From contig AP017964.1 of the NCBI GenBank assembly GCA_037101405.1, positions 868,001-932,000 of the forward strand: DNA of 64,000 nt, given 5' to 3'. This stretch comes from Candidatus Megaera polyxenophila. Lineage in GTDB: Bacteria > Pseudomonadota > Alphaproteobacteria > Rickettsiales > Rickettsiaceae. This document shows, piece after piece, positions 37,684 to 46,429 of this stretch. Under the pieces are notes generated by a model. The model saw only the letters and a list, made by a program, of their open reading frames with translations, ran no database searches and was not told the origin of the DNA. The translations under genes were made by a program, and so were the position numbers. How positions within the stretch are numbered: position 1 is the stretch's first letter; the number at the start of each line of letters is the position of its first letter.

Positions 37684-38676
37684 TTATTCGGCCAGGAATT
37701 TCTGGGCTAGAGTAAAATAAAATGGTATTCCTAAAGTAATATTAAATGGAAAAGTAACAGCTAGAGTCATTGGTATATAAATGGCGGCTCTAGCTTCTGG
37801 TAAAGAGGTACGCATTGCAGCAGTTACCACAATATAAGAAGCACTAGAAATTAACACTGTAAATAAAAATCCTGTTCCTAGGTCCAGTCCTATAAGAATA
37901 CTTAAAGATATTCCTATTACTGAACCTATTAAAGGCATATATATGCCAAAAAGAGCTAGTTTTAAGGTAAACTCTTTTAGTTCGGCTAAGTGCTTTGTAA
38001 TTAGCAATCCCATATCTAATAGGAAAAGTGACAAGATACCTTGAAAAGGGCTGATTACAAAGCCATCCATTTTCTGCATTCCTTGAGTTCCTGATACCCA
38101 TCCTATAAAAAATGAACCTAATAACAATAATATTGATCCATTGGTAAATACTTCCTTTAGAAGGAAAGGCTTCAATTGATTCTGGTTACCTAGATTTTTT
38201 TGCTTTGATGTATAAGCTATTAGTATACCACTTAAAATTGCGGGAGCTTCCATTAAAGAGAGTACGGAAATGATATATCCGGAATAAATTATAGAATTTA
38301 ATTCTAAAAAATTAATTGCTGTTACAAATGTTACTAGACTAACAGAGCCATAATGAGCAGCAAGCGCCGCTGCAGTTAATTTATCTATTCTAGTGGTATG
38401 TTTTAAGAAAAAATAACCAATAAATGGTTGTATAAAACCTGCTATTATGCCAGCAAGAATAGTTAAAATGGCCTTACTATCAACGTTAGTAGTTTCTGAA
38501 ATAACAACGCCTCCTTTAAAACCTATTGCAATCATTAGGTATATAGCTAGATATTTACTAATTTGTTCTGGAATTTCCAGATTTGATTTCAAAACTCCCG
38601 AGATAATACCTAGTAAAAAAAATAATATAGGAGGGGATAATAAATTTTCTACGAAAAAAGAGAATAATTCTACCAT
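37684..38676 (-). CDS. SbtA-type sodium-dependent bicarbonate transporter family permease
   Basis: 330 residues, about ten hydrophobic segments, two inverted halves as in the SbtA family (Pfam Sbt_1). Segments such as LAIYLMIAIGFKGGVVIS, LAAHYGSVSLVTFVTAINF and SASYIVVTAAMRTSLPEARA are family signatures; the last holds the bicarbonate/sodium-site region in cyanobacterial SbtA. Substrate here could be bicarbonate or a related anion. No SbtB partner is adjacent. A hairpin AAGTAGC-CTTAA-GCTACTT at 37665-37684 covers the stop and might act in 3' end formation. 37431-37664 and 38677-38870 show no gene. Confidence 0.8.
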   Translation of the reverse strand: MVELFSFFVENLLSPPILFFLLGIISGVLKSNLEIPEQISKYLAIYLMIAIGFKGGVVISETTNVDSKAILTILAGIIAGFIQPFIGYFFLKHTTRIDKLTAAALAAHYGSVSLVTFVTAINFLELNSIIYSGYIISVLSLMEAPAILSGILIAYTSKQKNLGNQNQLKPFLLKEVFTNGSILLLLGSFFIGWVSGTQGMQKMDGFVISPFQGILSLFLLDMGLLITKHLAELKEFTLKLALFGIYMPLIGSVIGISLSILIGLDLGTGFLFTVLISSASYIVVTAAMRTSLPEARAAIYIPMTLAVTFPFNITLGIPFYFTLAQKFLAE

Positions 38677-39008
38677 GTTAGATATTTTTTATCTTAATTA
38701 ATTTTATTATTTTAGATAATGTCCAAATATCCTTATATCTGATAAATTAAACCTTTTTATATACTAAAAAAATCAATTAGCCAGCATAAATTTATAAAAA
38801 TAGATTTAATTTTGGGAAACTTGTGCTTTGTCTTAATGAACACTAACTGCGAATTTTATACCTTCAGTATTATTTGACACTGCTAAATTATTAGTTTAAC
38901 TTACGAAAATTTAATAAATAGAGTTACTAATATTAATAAATCTTATAAATTATGTCCTTTCGAAGGTTTTACTAAAGAACTAGAGAATTTTGTATTTAGA
39001 GTTGATAA

Positions 39009-40037
39009 ATGAAGCTTTCTGATTTTGATTTTAATCTTCCTTCTGAATTAATAGCTTACGAACCAGTAGAGCAGCGTGATCAATCCAATTTAATTTTGCC
39101 CTTTGATAACAATAAAATAGTGAAGTTTGCTAATATAATTGATTATTTAAATCCGGGTGATGTTATGGTTTTCAACGATAGTAGGGTAATTAACTCTAAG
39201 ATAACTTTAGAAAAATCTGGTACGAAAATTAATATTAACTTAAATAAGCCATCATTAACCCAAAATTCGTGGCGAGCTTTTGCTAAACCTGCTCGAAAGC
39301 TTATTATAGGGGATGAGTTCTTTTTCGGTAATCATAAATTAGTTATTACTGATAAGTTTGAATTTGGTGAGATAGAAGTAAATTTTGTGCTAAGGGATAT
39401 TGAGGTTTTTACTTTTCTGGATCAATACGGCCAAGTACCTCTGCCATTATATATAAAAAGGCCGCCAAAAAATGAACTAGATGTACAGAGATATCAAACT
39501 GTTTATAGCCGTGAAAAAGGTTCTGTAGCAGCCCCTACAGCCGGTTTGCATTTTACTCTGGAATTACTTGAGCAAATCAAGGCAAAAAACGTCACGATTC
39601 AATTTATAACTTTACATGTTGGTGCAGGCACATTTTTACCAGTAAAAACTGAAAACATTTACACTCATAAAATGCATTCTGAATATTCGTATATTAGCCC
39701 GCTAGTAGCAGAAACTATTAACAAAGCTAAATCCGAAAACAGAAGGATCATATCAGTTGGTACAACTGCGCTTAGGAGTCTGGAATCTTTCAGTCGAAAT
39801 GAGAAATTATATCACGGAGCTAAAGAAACTGATATATTCATAACTCCGGGTTACAAATTTCAGATAGTAGACAGCTTAATTACCAATTTCCATTTACCAA
39901 AATCAACTTTATTGATGCTAGTTTGTGCATTTTCTGGGATGGGGGAGGTGAAAAACCTTTATAAATATGCTATAGATAATAAAATGCGCTTTTTTAGTTA
40001 TGGTGATGCGATGATGCTTCATAGAAAGTCTCACTAG
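39009..40037 (+). CDS. queA: S-adenosylmethionine:tRNA ribosyltransferase-isomerase
   Basis: 342 residues. QueA transfers and rearranges the ribose of SAM onto preQ1 already inserted at position 34 of tRNA, giving epoxyqueuosine. N-terminal MKLSDFDFNLPSELIAYEP, then PGDVMVFNDSRVI, GQVPLPLYIKRPP, AAPTAGLHFT, HVGAGTFLPVK and ITNFHLPKSTLLMLVCAF, all family hallmarks. Works with queF at 28272. The 332 bases before it hold no gene; a TTGACA at 38874-38879 could be its -35 box, but the -10 (TAACTT) is weak. Confidence 0.96.
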   Translation: MKLSDFDFNLPSELIAYEPVEQRDQSNLILPFDNNKIVKFANIIDYLNPGDVMVFNDSRVINSKITLEKSGTKININLNKPSLTQNSWRAFAKPARKLIIGDEFFFGNHKLVITDKFEFGEIEVNFVLRDIEVFTFLDQYGQVPLPLYIKRPPKNELDVQRYQTVYSREKGSVAAPTAGLHFTLELLEQIKAKNVTIQFITLHVGAGTFLPVKTENIYTHKMHSEYSYISPLVAETINKAKSENRRIISVGTTALRSLESFSRNEKLYHGAKETDIFITPGYKFQIVDSLITNFHLPKSTLLMLVCAFSGMGEVKNLYKYAIDNKMRFFSYGDAMMLHRKSH

Positions 40038-40211
40038 CAGTATTATTAAATTACTTAATATTTATAAATTGTTACTTGCATCTTGCTTAGAAATAATATA
40101 TCATTCGCAGATGCTTAGGACGATTATAACTGCTCAAACCTGAATTATTCTGGTGAAGCTTACAAAAAATATAATTTTTTTAGTCAGAATTAAGTTTTTC
40201 AAAATATTTGC

Positions 40212-40288
<77 letters not shown>

Positions 40289-40342
40289 ATTCTTCCAAAA
40301 TCCTTAATTAATCAGCGTTCTTAATTGTAATAATAACGTAAG

Positions 40343-40912
40343 ATGAAAATAATTTCTGGGAAACACAAGAACAGAATAATCCCAACGTCCAAGGCCTCAG
40401 AATATAGACCTACTACTGCCAAACTTCGAGAAGCGCTATTTAGCATAATAGTCTCTGGCGAATTTTTTAATTCTAAACCGCTAGATAATGCTCAAACATT
40501 GGATTTATTTGCTGGTACAGGAATATTATCCTTTGAAGCGTTGTCTCGAGGGGCCAAAAATGCGACCTTAATTGATAATAATCTTGAACATCTCAAGCTG
40601 ATTAAAAAGTTTGCTGATAAAATAGGGGAGAAAAATAATATCTATTGTCAATTAGCTGATGCTTCTTCTCTGCCGAAATCTAATAGGCAATATAATATTG
40701 TTTTCATTGATCCTCCTTACTATAATAACTTATGCGTAAAAACCCTAACCTGCCTAATTAAGAATAATTGGTTAGAGAATAATGCAATTATTGCCATGGA
40801 AATGGAAAAAGCTGCTAAACTGGTTTTAGAAAAATTTCCAAACTTGCATCTGCTTAAGGAAAAAGTTTACGGTAACAGCAGGTTAATAATAGTAAGATAT
40901 GAGCAAAATTAA
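40343..40912 (+). CDS. rsmD: 16S rRNA (guanine966-N2)-methyltransferase
   Basis: 189 residues. Rossmann-fold SAM methyltransferase: SAM loop TLDLFAGTGILSFEALSRGA, Asp in TLIDNN, and the catalytic DPPY motif in IVFIDPPYYN. The N-terminal IISGKHKNRIIPTS and RPTTAKLREALFSI are RsmD-specific. It methylates G966 of 16S rRNA in assembled 30S subunits. The end overlaps the start of radA by 14 bases, so they are coupled. The ATG at 40343 gives the usual start. Confidence 0.94.
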   Translation: MKIISGKHKNRIIPTSKASEYRPTTAKLREALFSIIVSGEFFNSKPLDNAQTLDLFAGTGILSFEALSRGAKNATLIDNNLEHLKLIKKFADKIGEKNNIYCQLADASSLPKSNRQYNIVFIDPPYYNNLCVKTLTCLIKNNWLENNAIIAMEMEKAAKLVLEKFPNLHLLKEKVYGNSRLIIVRYEQN

Positions 40913-42239
40913 AAAAGTTTTTTCCTGTAATAACTGCGGTAGCGTTTCTAATAAATGGCTAGGTCAATGTCCTGATTGTGGTCAGTGGGGATCAATTACC
41001 GAGGAGCTTGCTTCCAGTAGTAAAATTATTGTTCCCAAAACTGGCACGGCGCAGGAATTAGATTTTTTAAGCGATGCAGTAGTTGAAACCATGAGGGTTA
41101 AAACACCTATTGAAGAATTAAATAGAGTTCTTGGTGGTGGATTAGTTAGTGGATCTGCTATTCTGATTGGGGGTGATCCGGGAATTGGTAAATCAACTCT
41201 TTTATTGCAACTCTGTTCAAAGCTCGCTCAGAATGATGTTGGCTGCCTTTATATAACAGGTGAGGAATCAACTAATCAGATTAAACTGAGAGCTAAAAGA
41301 GTTGGAATTACTAACAACAAAACAGGTTTACTTGCTGCAACTAATGTAGAAGACATAATTTCCACTATCGATAAATACAAAGATAAACTGGATTTAGTAG
41401 TGATTGATTCTATACAAACTGTATCTACCACTGAATTATCGTCAGCTCCTGGAACAGTTTCTCAGATAAGAGCCTCAGCGCATGTGCTCATTAATTACGC
41501 TAAGCAAAATAATATTACAGTACTTCTTGCCTGTCATGTAAACAAAGATGGCCAACTTGCCGGACCAAAGGTCCTTGAACATATGGTAGATACTGTCCTG
41601 TATTTTGAAGGTGACCATAATAATCATTTCAGAATCCTTCGTTCAATAAAGAATCGCTTTGGCGGTGTTAATGAAATAGGGGTTTTTGAAATGACATCAG
41701 CTGGATTGCTTGAAATTACCAATCCTTCTGAATTATTTTTAATGGAGCGGGAAAATAATGTTAGTGGTACTGCTGTATTTGCTGGCACACAAGGCTCAAG
41801 GCCGTTGCTTATTGAAATTCAAGCGCTAACTTGTCCTACTACTATGCCAACACCTAGAAGATCTGTAGTAGGATGGGATGTAAATAGATTATCCATGATA
41901 ATAGCCGTACTTGGAGTAAGATTCGGTTTGAATTTATCTTCTCATGAAGTATATTTAAGTGTTGCCGGTGGCTTAAAAATAACTGATCCGGCAGCGGATT
42001 TAGCAGTAGTTGCTGCTCTTATTTCTGCTGCTGCTAATAAATCCCTACCAGCAAAAAGTATTTTTTTTGGAGAAGTAGGGCTTTCCGGGGAGGTCAGGAA
42101 AGTTGCCCAAACTGAGGCTCGAATTAAGGAGGCCTCAAAACTTGGCTTTAAAAGAGTTTTTTGTGCGGCTAGCCATGACTTGAAAGATTCCGTTGAACCA
42201 ATAATACATCTCAAACAACTAAAAGACTTAATTCTTTAG
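40899..42239 (+). CDS. radA: DNA repair protein RadA
   Basis: 446 residues. A C4 zinc finger at the N-terminus (CNNCGSVSNKWLGQCPDCGQWG, residues 10-31 in part), a RecA-like ATPase with P-loop GGDPGIGKST, the RadA-specific KNRFG motif (IKNRFGGVNEIGVF), and a C-terminal Lon-like domain (SVAGGLKITDPAADLAV). RadA drives branch migration in recombination. All parts are present, so it should be functional. It overlaps rsmD by 14 bases. Confidence 0.96.
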   Translation: MSKIKKVFSCNNCGSVSNKWLGQCPDCGQWGSITEELASSSKIIVPKTGTAQELDFLSDAVVETMRVKTPIEELNRVLGGGLVSGSAILIGGDPGIGKSTLLLQLCSKLAQNDVGCLYITGEESTNQIKLRAKRVGITNNKTGLLAATNVEDIISTIDKYKDKLDLVVIDSIQTVSTTELSSAPGTVSQIRASAHVLINYAKQNNITVLLACHVNKDGQLAGPKVLEHMVDTVLYFEGDHNNHFRILRSIKNRFGGVNEIGVFEMTSAGLLEITNPSELFLMERENNVSGTAVFAGTQGSRPLLIEIQALTCPTTMPTPRRSVVGWDVNRLSMIIAVLGVRFGLNLSSHEVYLSVAGGLKITDPAADLAVVAALISAAANKSLPAKSIFFGEVGLSGEVRKVAQTEARIKEASKLGFKRVFCAASHDLKDSVEPIIHLKQLKDLIL

Positions 42240-42411
42240 TTTATTTTTTCTAATTTTTTTGTAAAATTTTCTGCGTGTTACTGGGAGGCGTTCTTATAGT
42301 AATTATATCTAATAAGATTCTGCAGTTATAACATAATATAAATCATGTTAGCTTAGTAAGTTGATGGAACATATTAGGGATATCTTTAAAATTCCTTTTA
42401 TGTATATTCTA

Positions 42412-42480
42412 AGTGCTCTTCCATTTACAGGTACGACAGAGCCCTTTACCCAATTCACTAGCATTTGCAACAGAGCTATA
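42412..42480 (-). repeat. Degraded inverted repeat L, on the downstream side of glutamine synthetase
   Basis: Read on the minus strand it begins GCTCTGTTGCAAATGCTAGT and continues AATTGGGTAAAGGGCTCTGT then CGTACCTGTAAATGGA. The repeat R at 43732-43795, read on the plus strand, matches it: in the ungapped 37-base part after GCTAGT I count 28 identities. The start looks like an IS terminus (G-CTTGTTGCAAA type). The rest of the 42240-42561 gap shows no gene. Confidence 0.6.
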
Positions 42481-42561
42481 TAAATGAGAAATTTGCACAG
42501 TCATTTAGACAGAGCCGTTAAAATTTTGTCTTCCATACCAAAATGCTATAACAATACTGGG

Positions 42562-43620
42562 CTAAATATTAAACTTAATGTCACATACAGTAGAAATAAT
42601 CAATGCAGCAACAGTATATGGATCAGCATTTGCCCCAGGCCTTCTATCTTCAATATACCCATATCCCTTAATTACAACAGGGCGTGGTATTCTAATAGAA
42701 CTCCCTCTATTAGCTTCACCCACAGAAAATTCATGTATAGCAGATGTTTCATGAGTACCTGTTAAGCGTTCCTCAAGCCTATCTCCATAGTGTGCAATAT
42801 GTTTAGCATGGGTAATTTTTAACCTTTCTATATAATTCTGCATTGTTTTAAGGCCTTTTTTGGGGTCTCTTAAATCTTTAGTTGAGAAATTAGTATGCAT
42901 GCCAGCTCCATTCCAATCGCCCTTAACTGGCTTATTGTCATGAGAAATATGAATGTTATACTCTTCGCTCAAACGATGTATTAGCCAACGAGCAAACCAA
43001 GTCTGGTCTGCAGCATTTAATGCGCCTGCGTCTTCGCCCTCAACTCCACGATAACCTATTTGATATTCCCACTGACCTGGCATCACCTCTGCGTTCATGC
43101 CGTAATATGAAATACCAGCCTTTGTGCAGGCTATTCGATGTTGATTCGCTAAATCTCTACCAAATATTTGTTCAGTACCAACCCCACAATAATATGGCCC
43201 TTGCTTTCCAGGAAATCCATGTTCTGGCCACCCCAGTGGTATATTACGTCTAAACATAGTATATTCCTGCTCAAAACCAATCCATGGTTCTGCTTTGCTG
43301 CCGCCATTATCTAAAACAGCCCTGAGCTTAGCCCTGGTATTTGATTCATGAACAGACCCATCTGGATTTAGGACCTCGCAAAGCACTAAATAGTCACCAC
43401 CGTTTTCTAGAGGATCTAAAACACAATTTACAGGCCTTAGTAAACAATCTGAATCACCACCATAAGCTTGTTCCGTAGAAGATCCATCGAAACTCCATTC
43501 AGGAAAGTCATCAATTTTGGGAGTCTGTGGAATATTCACTAACCTAGTTTTAGATCTAATTTTACCTGTTGGTTTTGCTCCATCTAACCATATGTATTCT
43601 ACGGTTTTTACTGTCCTCAT
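42562..43620 (-). CDS. glnII: Glutamine synthetase, eukaryotic-type (GSII)
   Basis: 352 residues, the size of GSII and far shorter than GSI (about 470). It makes glutamine from glutamate, ammonia and ATP. Diagnostic segments: FPEWSFDGSSTEQAYGGDSD near the N-terminus, GFEQEYTMF (metal Glu residues), MPGQWEYQIG, GDWNGAGMHTNFSTK (ammonia and glutamate site), and SSIRIPRP near the end. GSII is found in eukaryotes and in scattered bacteria such as rhizobia; it is not a usual Rickettsia gene as far as I know. It stands alone and is bracketed by an inverted repeat pair (42412-42480, 43732-43795), which suggests acquisition. Confidence 0.93.
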   Translation of the reverse strand: MRTVKTVEYIWLDGAKPTGKIRSKTRLVNIPQTPKIDDFPEWSFDGSSTEQAYGGDSDCLLRPVNCVLDPLENGGDYLVLCEVLNPDGSVHESNTRAKLRAVLDNGGSKAEPWIGFEQEYTMFRRNIPLGWPEHGFPGKQGPYYCGVGTEQIFGRDLANQHRIACTKAGISYYGMNAEVMPGQWEYQIGYRGVEGEDAGALNAADQTWFARWLIHRLSEEYNIHISHDNKPVKGDWNGAGMHTNFSTKDLRDPKKGLKTMQNYIERLKITHAKHIAHYGDRLEERLTGTHETSAIHEFSVGEANRGSSIRIPRPVVIKGYGYIEDRRPGANADPYTVAALIISTVCDIKFNI

Positions 43621-43731
43621 TTTTATTATACCTCTAGTAATAGTTTCTGGGTAATTATTATTTGACGCCTAGAATGCTATCAAATTTCTATTTAAACTTC
43701 AACTACTCATCATATTGATTTAATAAATATT

Positions 43732-43795
43732 GGCCTTGTTACAAAAATAGCTAGTAAATTGGATCAACGGTTCTGTCGTATTTGTGAATCGAGAT
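43732..43795 (+). repeat. Degraded inverted repeat R, upstream of glutamine synthetase
   Basis: Begins GGCCTTGTTACAAAAATAGC and continues TAGTAAATTGGATCAACGGT then TCTGTCGTATTTGTGAATCGA. It is the partner of the repeat at 42412-42480. Both point away from glnII with their IS-like tips facing it. It lies about 110 bases upstream of the glnII start, so it may affect its promoter. No gene is visible in 43621-43953. Confidence 0.6.
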
Positions 43796-43953
43796 AGAGA
43801 AAAATTGATAAAAACAATAGGACTCCTAACAACGTCTCTAACTTTTATGAATTTAATAATATCTTCTTGGATACTATATGATTACATATAGCTCTAATAA
43901 CTAGCCTCTTCAAGAATCTTTTTGATTGAGGTAGATTTAATCGGATAATAGTG

Positions 43954-44043
43954 TGGCGGACAGGGTGAGATTCGAACTCACGGTACGGAGAACCGCACGC
44001 CGGTTTTCAAGACCGGATCCTTAAACCACTCGGACACCTGTCC
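43954..44043 (-). tRNA. tRNA-Ser (anticodon UGA)
   Basis: Read on the minus strand, 90 bases with encoded CCA. Acceptor GGACAGG pairs with CCTGTCC, discriminator G as usual for serine. Anticodon stem CCGGT/ACCGG with loop CTTGAAA gives TGA. A long variable arm marks it as class II. Confidence 0.97.
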
Positions 44044-44261
44044 TTATACTTGAAAGTAGTTAAAGTTGATAACAGAAAACTACTACTATTTCAAGATAAA
44101 AATTATTAATACCCTTAAATAAAAATAGTATGATTGAAATATATATATCTGCTATAGTGTGGCTTTCAGCCAATTCTGTAAATTGGATTAATTAATATAA
44201 ATTTATATTAATTAGCAGAATGGCAAGTAATACAATGGGCAAAACTGGTTAAAAAGTAAGC

Positions 44262-45500
44262 ATGAAAGGAAAATCAGCAAATTATGTTGTTTTTGATATA
44301 GGCAGCAATAAAGTGGCAGCTATCGCTACAAACATAAATAAAACAGGGGAAAGTACTATCATCGCCCAAGTCTTGCAATATTCTGGGGGGTTCAAGGCAA
44401 GTACGGTCGTAAATTTAGAAGCTGCAGAAAATAGTATTATTGCCGCTATTTATTCGCTTGAGAAAGAATGCAACAAAAGTATAAACGAAGTTACTATTTC
44501 GTTATCTAGCGGTTTTAAGTCTTATTACATTAACCATACGCTCAAACTTGGGAGTCAGCCAATTAATAAGCAGGATATAAAAAAATTAATTCAGAAAGCG
44601 TTAGCGGATTTCTCTCTAAAAGATCAAGAAGTAATCCATTATTTTCCAATAGAATTTACTCTAGATAAAGATAAAGTTGTAGATAATCCAAACGGCATGT
44701 ATGCCAGGGAATTGAGTTGCCAAATACATGTTATTACAGCAAATTCTTTAATGCTCAAGAATTTAACCAATTGCTTTGCTAGATGCCATATAGAAGTTGG
44801 AGATATAGTACTTTCGATTTACGCTGATGGTCTCGCCAGCCTTTCTGATGAGGAAAAAGAAACAGGGTCCATTATAATTAATATGGGAAGTCATATAAGT
44901 AGTTTTGGGGTGTTTTTTGAAGGAAAGGTATTATATGTAGGGAGTGTACCAATTGGTAGCCATCATATAACCTCTGATATCGCTAAATGTTTATCTATAT
45001 CGATGCATACTGCAGAAAAGCTAAAAATTTTGTACGGAGATGTAAGGCCGGAGCTTTTTAATAAAGACGAATCTATTAGAATAGGTGATTTTGAACCAGA
45101 GAATAGCTATAACGTCAATTTGACAATTCCGGTATCTAAATTGGCTGAGATTATTAGACCTAGAGTAGAAGAAATACTAGTCCTACTAAAAAAAGAATAT
45201 GACAATATAGGGATGGACCATCTAATCGCAAAGCGTATTATTCTTACCGGCGGCGGTTCTGGGCTACAAGGAATGAAAAATTTAGTAGCCGAAATATTTC
45301 ACAAGCAGGTAAGGATAGTTAAACTCGAGAACGTACCTACTTTTGCTGAAAATGTTAATAATGTCGCAATATATTCCACTGCAATAGGCATGATTAAATC
45401 AAAAGCCTTGAAATATAAAAAAAATTCCTTTAAATCTGGCGAGCAAGAAGAGCTAGGATGGGCTAAAAAAATATTTTTATGGTTCAAGGAAAATGTATAA
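44262..45500 (+). CDS. ftsA: Cell division protein FtsA
   Basis: 412 residues. Actin-like fold: phosphate-1 loop VVFDIGSNKVAAIA, phosphate-2 IINMGSHISSFGVF, adenosine motif IILTGGGSGLQGMKNLV. The last residues (KIFLWFKENV) form the amphipathic helix that tethers FtsA to the inner membrane, where it anchors FtsZ. ftsZ is not next to it; the next gene overlaps its end by 22 bases and encodes an exported protein. tRNA-Ser lies upstream on the other strand. Confidence 0.93.
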   Translation: MKGKSANYVVFDIGSNKVAAIATNINKTGESTIIAQVLQYSGGFKASTVVNLEAAENSIIAAIYSLEKECNKSINEVTISLSSGFKSYYINHTLKLGSQPINKQDIKKLIQKALADFSLKDQEVIHYFPIEFTLDKDKVVDNPNGMYARELSCQIHVITANSLMLKNLTNCFARCHIEVGDIVLSIYADGLASLSDEEKETGSIIINMGSHISSFGVFFEGKVLYVGSVPIGSHHITSDIAKCLSISMHTAEKLKILYGDVRPELFNKDESIRIGDFEPENSYNVNLTIPVSKLAEIIRPRVEEILVLLKKEYDNIGMDHLIAKRIILTGGGSGLQGMKNLVAEIFHKQVRIVKLENVPTFAENVNNVAIYSTAIGMIKSKALKYKKNSFKSGEQEELGWAKKIFLWFKENV

Positions 45501-46429
45501 AGCTATATCCGTTAAAAATACTAACCCTTTTTATTGTGATTCTTCTTTCTAATATATCTCAAGCAATATCCTGGCTTCCAAACGAAGGAGAATACAAGTT
45601 TATCTCTAGTTTTTTGTTTATTGATGAAGAAACAGAAGATACTCAAGATAAAAGGAATGAAGAGCTTAGCGAAATTACTAATGAGATTAATTATCTACTA
45701 GAACAGGATCAACTAACGGACTATGAGAAGGAACGGCTAGTTGCACTTGAAGATTTTTACAATAATTACGATATATTTAATGATGATTCTTTTTTAAGTA
45801 ATGAAATTGAATACGGTTGTAGTTCCAACCAAAGTATCGGGTTAAAAATAAAATTTCACTCGGAAAACGATAAGTACTATAAGTATGGAGCAAAGGAAGA
45901 AAAGCAAGAATACCATTCGAGAAGAAATATTACTAAAGAGGTAGGTTTTTATTACAAATATTTATTATATAAAAACGAAAACTGGAGAATTTTACTAACT
46001 CCTGAATGCCTTTATAGCACGAATAAAATACATGGTAAAAAATTGCATTCTAGCCTTGGCTCTTACGTAGGTTATGCTACCACATCAAAAACCGGTAAAA
46101 GACATTTTTCGGAAATAGGGTTCATTATTGGAAAAACTTTTAATTGCAGTTATAAAGATACAATTATAAAAAAAATCAGTTGTCTTCAAGGAGGAGAACT
46201 AATTAAAAACCTAATTTTGAGTAATTATGTTGAATACAGTTTTTCTGATAGAGGTAACAGAGGATATAGAAATTTGATATACGAACAAATATCTCTTGCA
46301 AAGGAATTTGTAAGCAAATCCGGTCGCCATATGTTTACTACCCAAATAGGATATTACTGGAAACAAAACCTTCATAACAAAACATTTCAAGTATCTGGAC
46401 CGTTGCTTTCCCTATGTATAACTCTTTAG
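45479..46429 (+). CDS. Exported protein, probable outer-membrane beta-barrel, unknown family
   Basis: 316 residues. The N-terminus is a signal peptide (KILTLFIVILLSNISQAIS, likely cut after SQA near residue 30). An acidic stretch (residues about 45-100, with EELSEITNEINYLLEQDQLT) is followed by many alternating aromatic/polar segments (YYKYGAKEEKQEYHSRRNIT, YVEYSFSDRGNRGYRNLIYE) and a terminal aromatic-rich stretch, as in small beta-barrels. I do not recognise a family. It overlaps ftsA by 22 bases and the glycosyltransferase by 16, so it is made from the same transcript. Confidence 0.7.
   Translation: MVQGKCIKLYPLKILTLFIVILLSNISQAISWLPNEGEYKFISSFLFIDEETEDTQDKRNEELSEITNEINYLLEQDQLTDYEKERLVALEDFYNNYDIFNDDSFLSNEIEYGCSSNQSIGLKIKFHSENDKYYKYGAKEEKQEYHSRRNITKEVGFYYKYLLYKNENWRILLTPECLYSTNKIHGKKLHSSLGSYVGYATTSKTGKRHFSEIGFIIGKTFNCSYKDTIIKKISCLQGGELIKNLILSNYVEYSFSDRGNRGYRNLIYEQISLAKEFVSKSGRHMFTTQIGYYWKQNLHNKTFQVSGPLLSLCITL

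Noticed and set aside
37665-37684. Intrinsic terminator of the SbtA-type gene
   Set aside because: The hairpin is good but no run of T follows on the coding strand, so I mention it only within the gene entry.
42412-42480. IS6/IS26 terminal repeat beside glnII
   Set aside because: The tip resembles GG-CTGTTGCAAA, but the adjoining codons do not read as an IS6 transposase, so only a generic IS-like repeat is claimed.
42484-42765. 93-residue plus-strand ORF at the end of glnII
   Set aside because: Mostly antisense to the glutamine synthetase coding region; composition is not protein-like.
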